A stretch of 64,000 bases of DNA from the NCBI RefSeq assembly GCF_037201915.1, contig NZ_CP147505.1, positions 2,356,001 to 2,420,000 of the forward strand, in the 5' to 3' direction. The notes under the pieces are model-generated. The model was not told the DNA's origin. It made no database searches and saw nothing but the letters and a program-made list of their open reading frames with translations. Shown in pieces: positions 1 through 8,616 of this stretch. The position numbers and the translations under genes were made by a program. Source of the DNA: Haloplanus sp. CK5-1. GTDB lineage: Archaea; Halobacteriota; Halobacteria; Halobacteriales; Haloferacaceae. Position 1 is the first letter of the stretch; each line of letters begins with the position of its first letter.

Positions 1-1418
1 CGGTTGATCCCCGTCGACTCAATCCATATCCACGACCCGTCGTCGTGCTGGAACCGGTACTCGACCGTCGCACGAGAACCTGGCGTGGCTATCAACTCTG
101 CTAACTGCTCTGAGACCGCCTCTCGGTCAGCCGGGTGCACATGTTCGATTGCCTCCGTTCCGACTAACTCCTCGGGTTCATGCCCCGAGACGTGACTGGA
201 CGCTGGACTTACATACTCGACTGTTCCATCATCGCTGATTATTGTAATCACGTCGGAGGTATTTTCGACAAAGGCCCGGTACCGGGAGAGTTCCTTCTCC
301 CGTTCTTTCCGCTCGGTGATGTCCCGCCCAAGTGCGAGATACTGCGACTCGCCCGACATGTCTGTTCTCGACACCCACATTTCGACCGGGAACGTCGAGC
401 CATCTTTGCGCTGGTGTAGTCCTTCTACTTTATGCGTCTCCTCGCTGTCCATCTCTGCCCAGGTGTTCTGTGCTGTTGCGGGGTCGAGCTCTACCGCGAA
501 GTCCGTGACATTCATTTCGAGCAGTTTGTCGCGGGTATATCCGAGCTCGTCGACGGTCTGCTCGTTGACATCGAGGATGTTGCCATCTGCGTCGTGGATG
601 GTGATGGAATCCGGTGCCTCGTCGAACAGCGCTTGCAGTCGTGTTCTGGCCTGTTCGAGTTCCCGCTCTCTGTTTTTCAGTTCGGTAATCTCTCGGCCCG
701 ACCCAACGATTCGCTCGACTGTCCCGTCGACGACAATCGGTGTCAGTTTGGTCTGCCAGGTTGTCGTCTTGTCGTTGAGGTCGAGTTCCTCCTCGTAGAT
801 GACGGCCTCCTGGCGTTCAAGACACTCTCTGTAGTTGGCCGCCAGTTCCGACCCGAGTTCGTCGCCGAATACCTCGGTCGGCGTCTTCCCGCGGACTTCC
901 TCGGTGGATTTGCCGGTAAACGCTTCCTCGCGTTTGTTGAACCACTGGAATCGAACAGTCCCGTCGTCGACATCGAGCAAAAAGAGTGCGTCCTGCACAT
1001 GATCGAAGACCGATTCGTACTCCCGCTTGAGCTCGTCCAAACCCTCTTCTCGTTCCTTTTGCTCGGTGATGTCACGACAGAATGCGACGACCGCTGGTTC
1101 CCCGTCGTAGGATATCTCAGTCACGGAAAACTCGATTGGAATTTGGTCACCCGACTTGGTCTCGAGAGTGACCTCATACTGATCCGGGACGTCTTCGCCG
1201 CTCGTGCGAGCACTGTGATACTGCTCGACGAGGGCTGCATCGTCGTCTGTGACAAGCATCGTCTTCGGTGCGCCCACGAGTGTTGCTTCGGCGTATCCTG
1301 TCAGTTCCTGTAATCGCTCGTTGGCGTAGACAATTTCGCCGTTTCGAGCAACGAGAATACCGTCGTTGCTCTCTTCGACGATTGACTCGTAGGGGACATC
1401 GTCCATCGTTGACTTCAT
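1..1418 (-). CDS. multi-PAS sensor protein (partial, C-terminus beyond window)
   Basis: Reading the minus strand from the ATG at 1418 gives an open frame of about 472 codons that runs off the left edge without a stop. It contains at least four consecutive PAS units, each closing with a PAC-type ending (FCRDITEQKERE, GSGREITELKNRE, LGRDITERKERE), and the fourth is cut by the edge. Asn-rich openings such as GILVARNGEIVYANE are typical of haloarchaeal PAS sensors. Such arrays usually end in a histidine kinase or a bacterioopsin-activator HTH, but the output domain is not in the window. No membrane segment is seen, so it is probably a soluble redox/energy or light-related sensor. The ligand cannot be told. 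Confidence 0.85.
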   Translation of the reverse strand, partial: MKSTMDDVPYESIVEESNDGILVARNGEIVYANERLQELTGYAEATLVGAPKTMLVTDDDAALVEQYHSARTSGEDVPDQYEVTLETKSGDQIPIEFSVTEISYDGEPAVVAFCRDITEQKEREEGLDELKREYESVFDHVQDALFLLDVDDGTVRFQWFNKREEAFTGKSTEEVRGKTPTEVFGDELGSELAANYRECLERQEAVIYEEELDLNDKTTTWQTKLTPIVVDGTVERIVGSGREITELKNRERELEQARTRLQALFDEAPDSITIHDADGNILDVNEQTVDELGYTRDKLLEMNVTDFAVELDPATAQNTWAEMDSEETHKVEGLHQRKDGSTFPVEMWVSRTDMSGESQYLALGRDITERKEREKELSRYRAFVENTSDVITIISDDGTVEYVSPASSHVSGHEPEELVGTEAIEHVHPADREAVSEQLAELIATPGSRATVEYRFQHDDGSWIWIESTGIN

Positions 1419-1550
1419 ATTCAGGTGACGCTCTGATAAAGTTTCAAAAGAGTGTTAGTTCGATTGAGAGGTCAATGTCTCTATAGGTGTTGTACGGCAG
1501 CAAACCAACCGCTGAATAGATATTTTTTGTCCTCTCCATCTCGACCGACA

Positions 1551-1631
1551 ATGAGTGACAATAGCATAATACCGTCAGCAGCATTCGCAGCAGTAGACCC
1601 ATCGCAGGAGACTCGGGGCGAACAATGGTGA
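1551..1631 (+). CDS. possible 26-aa peptide or truncated gene start
   Basis: An ATG about 30 nt downstream of an AT-rich TATA-like stretch (near 1521-1529) opens a 26-codon frame, MSDNSIIPSAAF... to a TGA. It could be a mini-protein or the N-terminal stub of a gene destroyed by the rearrangements downstream. I do not recognise it. Confidence 0.2.
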   Translation: MSDNSIIPSAAFAAVDPSQETRGEQW

Positions 1632-1769
1632 GTTGCTGCAGATCTCTGTACTGAGCGATTGTGACTCATACCAACTCGGAATCCGCAGGGCGAGATATGC
1701 GCCTTCCGTTCAGCGTTCACTGAACGAACTGCTCGATTACTACCAGAATTGTTGTGACCGATTCAGAGC

Positions 1770-1856
1770 GTGTAGTCAGCGCGTGAACTGCGTTATTTTC
1801 TCTATCTGGATCCTGAATCAGCCGATAGAACGAGTCTGCGTATTGACAGCCGGACC
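1770..1856 (-). repeat. degenerate coding repeat, copy A (FYRLIQ...ENNAV)
   Basis: About 85 bp closely resembles 7881-7965; both share the run gaactgcgttattttctc and the run ctgaatcagccgatagaa. On the minus strand both translate to a peptide containing FYRLIQ, then ENNAV, then LT, so they look like decayed copies of one protein-coding segment, perhaps from a mobile element. This copy is interrupted by stops. Confidence 0.6.
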
Positions 1857-1914
1857 GTATAGGAGACTCTCATTACTCGGAACCACTTTCAATGTCGGCA
1901 GAAGACGTGGCACA

Positions 1915-2070
1915 ATGACCAACATTCGTCGTCCTCTCGTATCTGGTTTCGCCATCGCCATCGGCACATTAATTGGACTTGTCTTCCTTGGTGACAGCTC
2001 AGTTGAAGTCGGATTAGTGGGTGCAGTTAGCGCGTTCGTCGTTATGTTCGTTCTGAGGGCCTATTTTTGA
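1915..2070 (+). CDS. small two-helix membrane protein (51 aa)
   Basis: The frame from ATG 1915 gives 51 residues, with a hydrophobic helix at about residues 8-25 and another at about 32-50, separated by a short polar turn with GDSS. A basic N-terminus (NIRRP) suggests a cytoplasmic start. Small hydrophobic proteins of this kind are common in haloarchaea and usually uncharacterised. A longer upstream frame exists, but it lacks hydrophobic or acidic haloarchaeal character, so the internal ATG is preferred. No function is proposed. Confidence 0.5.
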   Translation: MTNIRRPLVSGFAIAIGTLIGLVFLGDSSVEVGLVGAVSAFVVMFVLRAYF

Positions 2071-2125
2071 TAAGAGCATACCCTGTGTTGACCGATCCAC
2101 TCTGATCGAACGGGAGAATGATTCT

Positions 2126-2479
2126 GTGCAAGATACGCGCGCTGTATTCAGCACGGTCTCAACAAACTATCAGAAACTGAGGGTTTCAACAGAGGGGTCC
2201 GTGGGTATCTCAACCCCAAAGACGGTTTGGTGGGCTGTTTTCTCTAGTCTCCCCCAACCAGTTGGTGCGGTCCTCGCGTTCGCTTTCGTTCGGATCGCGC
2301 TAGAATTCCTTCCGGCTGGGTTCGGATTCGCTGCAGGTGCGATGATTTACCTCGTACTGTCGGAATTCATTCCTGAAGCACTTGAACTCGGGCGACCGCT
2401 CGAAAACAACGGCTATCCTGAACTCGGCATTTCGTTCGTTCTCGGTATTTTGGCGATGGTTCCGTTGGCATTCATCTAA
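2126..2479 (+). pseudogene. C-terminal fragment of a ZIP-family metal transporter
   Basis: From about residue 35 of this frame the sequence matches the last third of ZupT/ZIP proteins: SLPQPVGAVLAF, then a helix ending LPAGFGFAAGAMIYLV with LSEFIPEALE, then a final helix. The metal-binding HN.PEG helix and everything before it are absent. The first about 30 residues (ending YQKLRVSTE) belong instead to a repeated peptide also found near 7860 on the other strand, so the fragment has been joined to unrelated DNA. A full ZIP is about 260-280 aa and would carry zinc or other divalent metals across the membrane. This remnant is almost certainly inactive. Confidence 0.7.
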
Positions 2480-2735
2480 GCCATCGACGGTTCTATCGAC
2501 CTATAGTAAACCCGGAGACTTCATTGGCAACGGAGAGGTCTTCAAGTTCATCCTTGCTTGCGGTCTAGAAGAAGAGATTGACCGCCCAGAGCCTCGGACT
2601 AGATGGAGAACCGTATACATTGAGACGACCAATCTCAACTACTGTGGACGGTTGGTCCCTCCAAGATTCAGTTGGCATCCTCATCGTCCTATAGTAACCG
2701 TTAGAATTTTTTGCTCGGAGACTGTTGTGGGTGGT

Positions 2736-3737
2736 AGTGGATCATCTCGACGAGATCTCCGTCGAGGAATTGCAAGACGCTCTCGACAACGTGGACGAAA
2801 AGAAGCCGACACAACGGCTCTTAGCGGCAATTGCGTACAAGAATGGTGTAACGCAGACCGAGCTAGCTGAGTGGTACGACGTTCAGCGACGGACCATCTA
2901 CAGCTGGCTCAAGCGACTCGACACCGACGAGTCGCTTGAGCAAGCCGTGTCTGACGATAAACGAACTGGGAGAAAACGTAAACTTTCAGAATTACAGCAA
3001 GAAGAATTCGAGGAAACCGTTCACGATCCACCTGAAAAGGTCGGGATCGACGCGCCGGCGTGGACGCCGGCGCTTGCCCAAGAGTATCTCGAAGAAACGT
3101 ACGGCGTTGAGTATTCACTCCCGAGTTGTCGGCGGTTGCTGAAAGAAGCGGGATTGAGCTATCAAAAACCACGCCGTTCAGCCGCCGAGGCTGACGAAGA
3201 CGAGCAAGAAGCGTTCCACGACGAGCTCAAAAAAAGCGGCGGGAAATGGACGCCACCGTAGTTTGTATTGACCAAACCAAGAAATCCGTGCAAGTTGAGC
3301 CGCGTGCCGCGTGGTTTCCGCGCGGCACGCGGCCCTCGGTCGAGCTTTCAGGCCAACGTGATTGGACGTGTCTGCTGGGCGCGATCACCGAGGACGGTGA
3401 TCGCTTCTTCTCTCGATTTACCGAGTACGTCACGGCCGAACACGCAAAGCATTTCATTTTAGCATTATGTAAAGAATTCGAAGATGACTTGATCGTCGTG
3501 TTGGACGGAGCGCCGTATTTCCAGGCGTCGGCCGTCACGGACCTAGCGGCCCGTGACGACCTCGCCTTCGTGACGTTACCCTCGTATTCACCGGAGTTGA
3601 ATCCAGTCGAAGAATGCTGGAGACAGCTGCAAAAGGCTCTGAGCAACCGCTTTTTTGACTCGCTTGATGAGCTAACAACAGCGATCGACACCGCTCTCGA
3701 CAAACTCTCTGTTCCTAAAATAAGCAATTACTTCTAA
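2736..3737 (+). CDS. IS630-family transposase, joined by -1 frameshift
   Basis: The first frame (GTG near 2736, to 3261) encodes an N-terminal helix-turn-helix region (TELAEWYDVQRRTIYSWLKR) and the linker to the catalytic core. The second frame (to 3737) encodes the DDE part: CIDQTK for the first Asp, VVLDGAPYF for the second, and the SPELNPVEECW box with the catalytic Glu. The frames overlap at a run of seven A (3229-3235). A -1 slip there yields ...DELKKKRREMDATVV..., a continuous protein of about 334 aa, the normal IS630 size. The start could also be a GTG or TTG a few codons upstream. The frameshift is inferred; an inactivating deletion is the alternative. Confidence 0.85.
3229..3235 (+). 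other. A7 slippery site between IS630 transposase frames
   Basis: Seven consecutive A residues occur where the two transposase frames overlap. In the zero frame they are read as AAA AAA followed by AGC and lead to a stop 26 nt further on. Slipping back one base converts the next codon to AAG and enters the catalytic frame. Confidence 0.6.
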
Positions 3738-3807
3738 TGCCTACTATAGTCCGTTGATTCAGTCGCGCCGCTAAAGACTTAACACTCGGTGAACCCTACT
3801 CTGAGGT

Positions 3808-4029
3808 ATGAGCCTGAGTATCTGGGAAGTATTTCAGACCCTGTTTCGGTGGGGCGGGAGTACAGATGAGGCTCCCAGTGAAGAGGCAGATGAGGGTCGC
3901 TTTGTTCCGTCGCCATTGGATCTTTCCGTACGAGTCGCCCACGGCGGGTCGGACGATACCGTCGTACGTGAACTCTCCAAGGTAGACGAACAAGCGCGCG
4001 AACTCGAGAATACGGACCACAACAACTAG
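3808..4029 (+). CDS. small acidic hypothetical protein (73 aa)
   Basis: This 73-residue acidic protein (MSLSIWEVFQ... ending ENTDHNN) has a short amphipathic start, an acidic linker and a segment FVPSPLDLSVRVAHGG followed by a charged helix. Composition is haloarchaeal and the ATG is well placed after an AT-rich stretch. It lies between the IS630 element and the decayed 3' end of the M48-like gene. I recognise no domain. Confidence 0.55.
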   Translation: MSLSIWEVFQTLFRWGGSTDEAPSEEADEGRFVPSPLDLSVRVAHGGSDDTVVRELSKVDEQARELENTDHNN

Positions 4030-4088
4030 CCCCTCTGTATGTTGTGGTCGGACACAAGATACAGGCCGTGCGGGCTGTAGTGGCACCT

Positions 4089-4193
4089 ATGGAACAGTCA
4101 CGCCCTGATAGCGATAGAAAGGAAGACGATGAAAAGAAAATCAACGAGCGACTGGATCGGATTATCAACTTCCTTGCAACGTACCTCCCGTGA
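4089..4193 (+). CDS. possible 34-aa charged mini-protein
   Basis: ATG 4089 to TGA 4193 encodes a 34-residue highly charged peptide (MEQSRPDSDRKEDDEKKI...) ending in a short hydrophobic helix NFLATYLP. It is the same strand as the 73-aa gene upstream and could be co-transcribed. Composition suits a haloarchaeal protein, but there is no other support. Confidence 0.35.
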   Translation: MEQSRPDSDRKEDDEKKINERLDRIINFLATYLP

Positions 4194-4251
4194 AGCTCTT
4201 CACACCCCAGACGGGGTGAGTGCTTGATTCTAGTCGCTACCGTCTGTGGCC

Positions 4252-4341
4252 TCATTTGTCAGTTGGTCGACGGATATGATCGATTCGGTCCCCAAGAGAA
4301 ACATTGGCCGAAAGCGGATTCGAAAACCGTCGACGTGTTGG
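4252..4341 (-). pseudogene. severed 3' end of the M48-like membrane protein gene
   Basis: If the IS at 4350-5289 and one copy of its 8-bp duplication are removed, the frame of the gene at 5290-6312 continues directly into this stretch. It runs ...FHAIE then PTRRRFSNPLSANVSLG... and ends at the TGA 4252-4254, adding about 30 residues. This is therefore the original C-terminus, now separated by the insertion. Confidence 0.8.
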
Positions 4342-4349
4342 TTCGATCG

Positions 4350-5289
4350 GGCTGTGTTGAATCGCTGTAAGGCGTAAAGATTCACTGTTTGACGAAGCGC
4401 TTGATGTTATAGACGACACACATCAGCGCGATTTCTCGGAACTCACGAAACCATGACCGCGCTCGCACGGCGAAGCCGAGCGAGCGCTTCACAGCAGAGT
4501 TCACGGTTTCGGTCATAGAGCGCTGATTGTAGCGGTTATCGTCGATTCTGGCGTTGTGTGCGTGGTCGTACGGAGCGAAGATGCGGTGCTTGATCAGTGG
4601 TCTGATGCCGAGATCGCGTAATCCTTCACGAAGCGATTGCTTGTCATAGCCTTTATCGGCGGCAAGAGACCGCAGATCGCCCGCGTTCCGGCGGGCGATC
4701 TGCTCAGCAAGGTCTGCGTCGCTTCCTTTTCGATTCGTTGAGCAGTGAACGTCAAGAACGGCTTGAGACGCTGTATCGACGAGTTTCGTGACTTTGAGCT
4801 TTTGAACGCGGTAGCTGATTCGCTGGCAGTAGTGGCGGCTGGCTGGTGAGCGGTCGTAAAACGTGGCGTCGATCGCGGCGTGTTCAGAGAGTTCGTGCAG
4901 CTGCGCCGACTGGCGCAGCAGCACTCGACAGATGCTCATGCTGATCCGGTCGAACGCCTTACACAACGTGGACGGCGCGGGGAGATCGGCCGCGTTGAGG
5001 CCGATCTCTCCGGTTATTTGTGGCATTTCTTTGAGCAGGTCGATCGTCATGCGGTACGACGAATCGAGGTAAATCCGCAGACAGTGAAGGGAAACGAGTG
5101 CATAGTCGGCGAATCCGCCGCCACCTTCCGGGGCGGCGGATTCGCCTCCATCGCCAGTAACTCTTTGAGCAACCGGTACAACCTCCCCGATGAAGCGGGA
5201 GATTTGCGTCATAGACAACCGCACTCTCTCGCTTCAACTCCTTTGATTTAGCGGCCTACCTCGCTGCTGTATGGCGATTCAACACAGCC
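4350..5289 (-). mobile_element. IS5-type (ISH1-like) insertion sequence, complete, with 8-bp TSD
   Basis: The element is 940 bp. The inverted repeats match over 16 of 17 bases (left GGCTGTGTTGAATCGCT, complement of right GGCTGTGTTGAATCGCC). The 8-bp direct duplication TTCGATCG lies at 4342-4349 and 5290-5297. Duplicated 8-mers are what ISH1-group IS5 elements make. It interrupts the M48-like gene near its 3' end, and the clean TSD points to a recent event. Confidence 0.93.
4382..5224 (-). CDS. IS5-family (ISH1-like) transposase
   Basis: A 280-aa DDE transposase. The three catalytic positions are visible: Asp in AAIDATFYDRSP, Asp in SLAADKGYDKQ, and Glu in RSMTETVNSAVKRS, with the Y-(2)-R-(3)-E-like spacing of IS5 enzymes. 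Length is normal for ISH1-type elements and no frame damage is seen, so the copy is probably active. A related but shortened enzyme lies at 8617-9237, with conserved IKHR and FREF/FREL blocks. Start is the ATG at 5224; the ATG five codons on is an alternative. Confidence 0.9.
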   Translation of the reverse strand: MRLSMTQISRFIGEVVPVAQRVTGDGGESAAPEGGGGFADYALVSLHCLRIYLDSSYRMTIDLLKEMPQITGEIGLNAADLPAPSTLCKAFDRISMSICRVLLRQSAQLHELSEHAAIDATFYDRSPASRHYCQRISYRVQKLKVTKLVDTASQAVLDVHCSTNRKGSDADLAEQIARRNAGDLRSLAADKGYDKQSLREGLRDLGIRPLIKHRIFAPYDHAHNARIDDNRYNQRSMTETVNSAVKRSLGFAVRARSWFREFREIALMCVVYNIKRFVKQ

Positions 5290-6312
5290 TTCGATCGCGT
5301 GAAAATCGGCATATCGAGTGAGAGCGTCAGAGAGCGCGGCTGTATCTACCTGCTCAGCGGCGTACTCATCGGCTGCCCGAATCTGTCGCCGAGACAGCCA
5401 GAATCCGATGAGTACCACGCCGATCGAAAACCCAAGTAACGGCCAACGTGGCCCGACGCCGATCAGAGACGCGATGAGGGCGATGCCGGCGACGACCACA
5501 GTGCTCACCCTGATTTCGAAAACGTGCATTTCGAGCCGTCCTGCCTCGATCGCCAGGAGTGTAGCTGCAGTCTCATCGTCGAAGACGTCCAGAAACGTGC
5601 TCGTGAGGAACAGGCGGCGATAGTTCGGTGGTCCACGGACCAGAGAGTTGGCTGTTTCTTCGTCGTCTGTGTCGAGTATTCGGATGTCCCTAACGTCGAG
5701 GCAGGCTCGAGAACAGAGCGTCGCAATTCGGTTCGTAACCTCATCGGTCGGTTCCTGTGTCGATCGGAGCAGGGGAATGAGCCACGGGGAGGTATAGAGG
5801 AAGATAACGGCGATAGCCGCGAGTCCCATTACCAGAACAAGGGGCGAGGTTTCAGGCGGGAATACTTCGAGCGGTGCGATGACCACCGCAAGGGTGGCGC
5901 TCAAGCCGATTACGTATCGACTCATCTTCCAGAGCGCCGCGCTCGATGACAGTTCCACATCGCGCACGTCGCGGACGCCTCGTACCGTGGGTGCGTAGAT
6001 CGCGAGCCAGACGATACCCGTAGCGAGGAAGCTACTGAAATTGGCGAGGAGGCGGCTGAGGAAATGCGGCATAGCTGGAAGAAGGGCAACGATTGCCGCA
6101 CCGACCCCAAGGACAGCTAAAATGCCGTAGGACAGTAACGTGAATGGAAAGAGTACGGCACCATACAGCAAGCGGTACTTTGCGACGGGGTTCGAGAGAC
6201 GACGGACGACAGCACTCCCCACTGCTCCGACAACCCCCCCGACGAGAACGAGAGCGACGAGTGCAGCGACTGGGGGGCCAAGTGAAGATGACGTGGTCTG
6301 GAGGGCAAGCAT
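5248..6312 (-). CDS. M48-like membrane protein lacking HExxH, C-terminus altered by IS
   Basis: The frame from ATG 6312 encodes about 354 aa with two N-terminal helices, two further helix pairs and a late pair, in the layout of haloarchaeal HtpX/M48-like membrane proteases. The region where the zinc motif HExxH should be reads LLAIEAGRLEMH, so both zinc histidines are missing and it is likely a pseudo-protease. A conserved tail DEYAAEQVDTAALSDALTRY resembles the M48 region that follows the active site. An IS5 insertion replaces the last about 30 codons with 13 IS-derived residues (GCVESPYSSEVGR). A TTG upstream (6339) extends the frame but ATG 6312 fits the signal-anchor better. Function is unknown. 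Confidence 0.72.
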   Translation of the reverse strand: MLALQTTSSSLGPPVAALVALVLVGGVVGAVGSAVVRRLSNPVAKYRLLYGAVLFPFTLLSYGILAVLGVGAAIVALLPAMPHFLSRLLANFSSFLATGIVWLAIYAPTVRGVRDVRDVELSSSAALWKMSRYVIGLSATLAVVIAPLEVFPPETSPLVLVMGLAAIAVIFLYTSPWLIPLLRSTQEPTDEVTNRIATLCSRACLDVRDIRILDTDDEETANSLVRGPPNYRRLFLTSTFLDVFDDETAATLLAIEAGRLEMHVFEIRVSTVVVAGIALIASLIGVGPRWPLLGFSIGVVLIGFWLSRRQIRAADEYAAEQVDTAALSDALTRYADFHAIEGCVESPYSSEVGR

Positions 6313-6608
6313 ACAGATGTGTTCCTGAAACGAGCCCAAAATTGTGTCGAAGAACGAAGTAGTGATCGTGTTTGTATACTCGATACTTGCTGCGCTTAAT
6401 AGTTCTGCGACCGGTCTGGTTGATCTTCTCGTGTACCGTCAATACGTCGCGGACACCGGTTCGGGGACATCCGGGACCGACCGGCATCCGGACCTCGTCC
6501 GCCCCTTCTTCTGATGCTGGTGGTGTTTGTCGTCTCCACATTCAACTACGCGCTGGTTACGTTCTGCTGCAGGAACTCGTTACCGATCATTGTGTAATCT
6601 GATCTGAT

Positions 6609-7202
6609 TCAATTATCTTGGATAGCATCAATAACGACTGTCCCTGCCAAGATCAGATCTATTGGGACCGAACTGTTGTCATTAATCGTAATATCATATT
6701 GATCACGAATTGCGAAATCGCTCTCAATAGTACCAACGGAATTGTCTTCTACATCAGCGATCTCAAACCTGTGGGCAATAAATTGTCCCACGGGCAGGAG
6801 CTTTCGACCCACCGTGATGAGTCCCCCACGCGACATGATCTTGGCGATGAGGGATCCGTCTTCTGCGTCGCGGATTCGCCAGGTGTCCTGTAAAAGTGAG
6901 AGGTCATTGTCCAAGACGACGAGATCTTCTCCGGTATGAGTATCTGTCAGAACATAGTTGCCAGCGATATCCAACGTGCCCTTTGCCTCTACAGAAGCCA
7001 ACTTGTTGCCCTCCTGATCAACGAAGGGGAATGTGTCCTTCCCCTCGTACATATTGTAGGTGCAGCGGAAGATTGTATCGCCAGCCACATTCCGGGCTTC
7101 GTACTCGGGTCGAAGGTTCTCGTCTCGTCCCGTCTGCTCAACAGCATACTGGGAGCCAGACAGGCCAAGCTCGGTGATCTCGTATTGCTGTGGTGTTCCC
7201 AT
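6609..7202 (-). CDS. LURP-one-related / tubby-like beta-barrel protein
   Basis: A 197-aa protein starting MGTPQQYEITELGL. It is made of short alternating strands with repeated patterns such as GNKLASVEAKGTLDIAGNYVL, DTWRIRDAEDGSLIAKI and HRFEIADVEDNSVGTIESD. This is the scramblase/tubby-C/LURP-one-related fold found in many haloarchaea at 180-200 aa. The biochemical role in archaea is unknown; membrane-lipid binding is a guess from the fold. An upstream extension in the same frame lacks coding character, so the ATG at 7202 is chosen. It stands alone, flanked by gene-poor DNA. Confidence 0.75.
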   Translation of the reverse strand: MGTPQQYEITELGLSGSQYAVEQTGRDENLRPEYEARNVAGDTIFRCTYNMYEGKDTFPFVDQEGNKLASVEAKGTLDIAGNYVLTDTHTGEDLVVLDNDLSLLQDTWRIRDAEDGSLIAKIMSRGGLITVGRKLLPVGQFIAHRFEIADVEDNSVGTIESDFAIRDQYDITINDNSSVPIDLILAGTVVIDAIQDN

Positions 7203-7671
7203 CTTAGCAGTTTTATCGAGACGACAGATAAATTCAGTACATCTCCACGATTCAAAGTGTTGCCGCTCAGCTCGTCTCTGTTGTCTCTGAGAAAAGTCTG
7301 AAGCATACGCATACCGTGTCATAAAATCCATGATGAGTACCGTACTTGCTGGCTGAAGAATCACGTAATTCGATGACCGATTCTGACAGGTCCAGACGGC
7401 TGGGAGGCCGACGACGGTATGAACACCTACGACGAATGGTTGGGTCAGGAATCCGCACCCAGCGACGGACTGTCCACCCACATGTGTCCATACGTGGAGA
7501 TAGAACCGAAACCGCCTCAGCACGATTATGCCGGAGTCACCCAGCGAGTCCTATGCGGCCTCCTCGACATCTGTATCGACGGCAGGCACCCACCTGTTAT
7601 CACAGCGTCGAGAGGCCCTCGCCTGAACGGCGTTGCACCATATTTTCACACGGCCTGCGCAATACATTCAG
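7203..7671. other. gene-poor interval
   Basis: About 470 bases without a convincing gene. Several overlapping frames exist on both strands but none has haloarchaeal acidic composition, a recognisable domain or a persuasive start. Confidence 0.4.
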
Positions 7672-7854
7672 ATGAAGAACAACGCGATAGCGGCCATTCT
7701 GTTTACTATTACGGGAGTCGTCGGACTTGTCTACTTCGTGGTAGCCGACGGCACACTCGAGAGCAATCTGTTCAAAGGACTCACCGCACTTTCGTTCATA
7801 CTCGTGGGTCGGTTGATATATTCGGGAGGCCTTGTTGAAACCCTCAATCGGTAA
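7672..7854 (+). CDS. small two-helix membrane protein (60 aa)
   Basis: ATG 7672 to TAA 7854 gives a 60-residue protein with a helix at about residues 5-25 (AIAAILFTITGVVGLVYFVV) and a second at about 35-52, joined by a polar loop DGTLESNLF. This is the usual design of tiny haloarchaeal membrane proteins. It ends inside the zone of repeated fragments that starts at 7853. Function unknown. Confidence 0.55.
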   Translation: MKNNAIAAILFTITGVVGLVYFVVADGTLESNLFKGLTALSFILVGRLIYSGGLVETLNR

Positions 7855-7880
7855 TATGATTCAGCGGCCGTGCTGAATAC

Positions 7881-7965
7881 AGAGAATACAGTCAGCACGG
7901 GAACTGCGTTATTTTCTCCAAATAACTCCTGAATCAGCCGATAGAATGCGCTTGCGGACTGACCG
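7881..7965 (-). repeat. degenerate coding repeat, copy B
   Basis: This is the second copy of the segment at 1770-1856. The minus-strand reading is the better preserved, with FYRLIQELFGENNAVPVLT followed by VFSVFSTA and then YYRLRVST. The last part resembles the peptide AVFSTVSTNYQKLRVSTE at the head of the ZIP fragment (from 2126). The parent gene is not identified. Confidence 0.6.
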
Positions 7966-8018
7966 CCCCGAAACTGTAGTCCACAAAACAAAAATACGTG
8001 GCCCCGGATGTTTGGCGT

Positions 8019-8525
8019 ATGCAATTTGATATCGGTGATAAAATTCGTGATGGACTCGGCCGATCAAAGGAATCGAACGACTCCGGGACATCATTTACCG
8101 ATGTAGACCGGCCGGAAGACGTGACTGTTGAGCGTGTCAGGTCGGATCTCACGGATGCTATAGCGAGCGGAGACCTCGCCGTTGAGGATACCGAATTCAA
8201 AGATGAGTCGGCTCTTCTTGGAGCCGTCGAACCGATAATCCGGGACTACTGTGAGTACCACAACTTGATCGCCTCGGCGAACGAGATCCAAACGGCAATG
8301 GGGACTGATACCGATGACACGGACTCAGCTACGATCAATGAGCTGGAGACTGACGAGGCCGTCCGAGCGATCAATCGACACACTCCAAAGGTCGTGTCGG
8401 TGCTGGAAGGATTCGGAGAGACTGAACCATTCGCCTGGACGACCAGTTACGTCAACCAATACCCCTATTTCGGTTGTCTCGTCGAATACGTCTTTGCGTA
8501 CAGCGAACTCGAAGATCAAGAGTAG
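8019..8525 (+). CDS. acidic hypothetical protein (168 aa)
   Basis: A soluble, strongly acidic protein of 168 aa, starting MQFDIGDKIRDGLGRS. It has two helical regions (about residues 35-90 and 110-165) and no cysteine motif or membrane segment. The start at ATG 8019 is preferred over an upstream GTG because the acidic composition begins there. It lies between the repeat at 7881 and a truncated IS5-type transposase, so it may be cargo of an old insertion. I do not recognise a family. Confidence 0.6.
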   Translation: MQFDIGDKIRDGLGRSKESNDSGTSFTDVDRPEDVTVERVRSDLTDAIASGDLAVEDTEFKDESALLGAVEPIIRDYCEYHNLIASANEIQTAMGTDTDDTDSATINELETDEAVRAINRHTPKVVSVLEGFGETEPFAWTTSYVNQYPYFGCLVEYVFAYSELEDQE

Positions 8526-8616
8526 TTCGAGTACTCGAGTGTTGGCTCGAAATCTACAGCTTGTTGGACCTCAGTATGGGCCGACGACCGATCTACCCCT
8601 CTACTGTATTGACCTC

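Larger units (their letters stand above)
2692..3746 (+). mobile_element. IS630-family insertion sequence, complete
   Basis: The element is 1055 bp with terminal inverted repeats. The left end reads TAGTAACCGTTAGAA and the complement of the right end reads TAGTAGGCATTAGAA. Both ends are flanked by TA (2690-2691 and 3747-3748), the target duplication expected of IS630/Tc1 elements. It contains one transposase read from two overlapping frames. Confidence 0.88.

Noticed and set aside
2500-2691. Second IS630-like end at ctatagtaaa (near 2502)
   Set aside because: Only the first eight bases match and no partner inverted repeat is seen.
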